Assembly (NCBI GenBank): GCA_031260365.1
Contig: JAIRJY010000163.1
Location: 1-5,683 of the forward strand
Length of the DNA stretch: 5,683 nucleotides
Reading direction: 5' to 3'
DNA from: Nitrososphaerota archaeon
GTDB taxonomy: Archaea; Thermoproteota; Bathyarchaeia; Bathyarchaeales; Bathycorpusculaceae
The position numbers were made by a program, and so were the translations under genes. Below the pieces are notes generated by a model. That model searched no databases. It was not told the DNA's origin and saw nothing but the letters and a program-made list of their open reading frames with translations. Below are positions 5,068 to 5,683 of this stretch, piece after piece. The stretch's first letter is position 1. Each line of letters opens with the position of its first letter.

Positions 5068-5633
5068 TTCACTTGGTTTAAAATCTCTCGAAATGGTTCA
5101 TATTGTATGAGTTCTGTGATTGCTTTTATTTGTGCTGGTGTTGCTCTTTCTCGTAATAGTTTTTTTGCGCAAACACTTAGGTAGAGTTCGCCGTTTGTTT
5201 GGTAAGTTTTTGTTTTTTCGCTCCAGTAATATGTGATCTTTGTTTCTGAGTCGGTGAATGTTCTGTGTTTTTGGTTATCAACGATGCAATTGGCAAAGTC
5301 GTTAAGTATTAATTTTTGCCTTTCTACAATTTGCCCGTATGTATTTTCTTCCTTGAAGAGTTTTTCGACATATCTGTTCATTTCTTCTGGTATGTATTCA
5401 GAGAGAGGTATTGCCAGCCGTTGTTCTTTTTCTTTGATTTCTTCATAGATTTTTTTTGCATCATTTTCATTTTTCAGGTTTTCAAAGAGTTTTTTTCGGT
5501 CAGGGTGTTCTCGGCATCTTTTGCAGTAGCTTGTTTTTTTATATTCTTTATAATCCTGTTCTGTGATGTCGTCTGTTGGTGGTACAATTGTTTGGTCACA
5601 TGCGCCGCATTTTTCTGTTGGTTGCTCAGTCAT
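5064..5633 (-). CDS. Zinc-ribbon protein with D5_N-like domain, upstream half of the D5 helicase
   Basis: 189 residues. An N-terminal zinc ribbon (CGAC at 9-12, CKRC at 37-40) is followed by a Lys/Glu-rich helical stretch (about 44-105), probably coiled coil. The C-terminal part (about 108-189) has the D5_N pattern of aromatic beta strands, HRTFTDSETKITYYWSEKTK then YQTNGELYLS, and a helical end (AQIKAITELIQYEPF). In most D5-type proteins this domain is fused to the SF3 helicase; here the helicase follows in the -1 frame with a 4-base overlap (ATGA). The helicase frame stays open about 9 codons above its ATG (TISRDFKPSE after a TGA). So the two may be one protein joined by frameshifting, a recent split, or two subunits. 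Start ATG 5631-5633 has AGGAGAT at a good distance; the frame is open further upstream to the window edge, so a longer protein cannot be excluded. Confidence 0.75.
   Translation of the reverse strand: MTEQPTEKCGACDQTIVPPTDDITEQDYKEYKKTSYCKRCREHPDRKKLFENLKNENDAKKIYEEIKEKEQRLAIPLSEYIPEEMNRYVEKLFKEENTYGQIVERQKLILNDFANCIVDNQKHRTFTDSETKITYYWSEKTKTYQTNGELYLSVCAKKLLRERATPAQIKAITELIQYEPFREILNQVK
5076..5082 (-). promoter_or_regulatory. Candidate -1 frameshift heptamer T TTA AAC
   Basis: On the minus strand the zero-frame codons are ATT TTA AAC CAA GTG AAA TGA, giving the canonical X XXY YYZ site T TTA AAC, 9 bases before the stop codon. A -1 slip continues as CCA AGT GAA ATG ATA, straight into the helicase frame, predicting a 662-residue fusion with junction EILNPSEMIAVKNG. 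I could not identify a convincing downstream hairpin or pseudoknot by eye. Confidence 0.45.
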
Positions 5634-5682
5634 CGCTGTTATCTCCTGTTGTTTTATCAGTTTTTGTTTTGTTTTGAAGTGA
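5626..5682 (-). CDS. Possible C-terminal tail of the next upstream operon gene (edge-truncated)
   Basis: A minus-strand frame is open from the right edge and ends in TGA at 5626-5628, overlapping the start of the D5_N-like gene by eight bases. Its 18 visible residues (KTKTDKTTGDNSDD at the end) have the polar, acidic look of a protein tail, and the overlap style fits the rest of the operon. The evidence is only an open frame of this length; a TGA in another frame at 5657-5659 is an alternative end. No function can be assigned. Confidence 0.3.
   Translation of the reverse strand, partial: SLQNKTKTDKTTGDNSDD
5643..5646 (-). promoter_or_regulatory. Ribosome binding site GGAG for the D5_N-like gene
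   Basis: AGGAGAT on the minus strand, with its GGAG 9 bases before ATG 5631-5633, supports that start although the frame stays open upstream to the window edge. Confidence 0.6.
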
Positions 5683-5683
5683 A

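Noticed and set aside
4292..5448. Several plus-strand ORFs of about 70 residues
   Set aside because: Antisense to clear helicase and D5_N-like coding sequence, with hydrophobic low-complexity translations.

Overview
The window looks archaeal. The evidence is a type II methionine aminopeptidase of the short archaeal form, a tRNA-Phe(GAA) with an encoded CCA end, strong GGAGG-type ribosome binding sites in tightly overlapping genes, and a tyrosine integrase that starts with a zinc ribbon, a layout I associate with integrases of Thermoproteota/Bathyarchaeia-type and some thermoplasmatal genomes. The lineage below domain level is a guess. The DNA is AT-rich. It captures the junction between a chromosome (left) and an integrated mobile element (right).

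Left, chromosome side (1-1145): the N-terminal two thirds of map (minus strand, cut by the window edge); a short AT-rich gap; a decayed C-terminal fossil of an older tyrosine integrase on the plus strand (about 728-1002); then a tRNA-Phe gene (1069-1145), whose 3' end is the likely attachment site of the present element.

Right, element side (1146-5683): about 60 bases with a direct repeat and a palindrome, then a run of minus-strand genes read toward the tRNA. In order of transcription these are a zinc-ribbon plus D5_N-like protein (5064-5633), an SF3/D5-type helicase (3646-5067), a divergent tyrosine-recombinase-like protein with an N-terminal helix-turn-helix (2390-3646), and the element integrase (1206-2378). 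Overlaps (ATGA, TAATG) or a gap of 11 bases join them into one translationally coupled replication/integration operon that begins beyond the right edge.

The main discovery is in the integrase. As written it is broken: its ends lie on the minus strand, but 265 bases in the middle (1966-2230) read on the plus strand. The edges are a perfect 7-base inverted repeat, TCAGATA/TATCTGA. Flipping the segment at those repeats restores, in frame at both joins and with no stop codon, a complete 390-residue integrase with a CxxC...CxxC zinc ribbon and a full R-K-HxxR-H-Y catalytic set. This is either a very recent inactivating inversion, a reversible on/off switch of the integrase, or an amplification/assembly artefact. 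Read mapping would decide. The neighbouring atypical recombinase is an obvious candidate partner if the switch is real.

A second notable signal lies at the D5_N/helicase overlap. The heptamer T TTA AAC sits in the zero frame 9 bases before the upstream stop codon, and the helicase is in the -1 frame, so a programmed -1 frameshift could make a 662-residue fusion with the usual D5 primase-helicase architecture.
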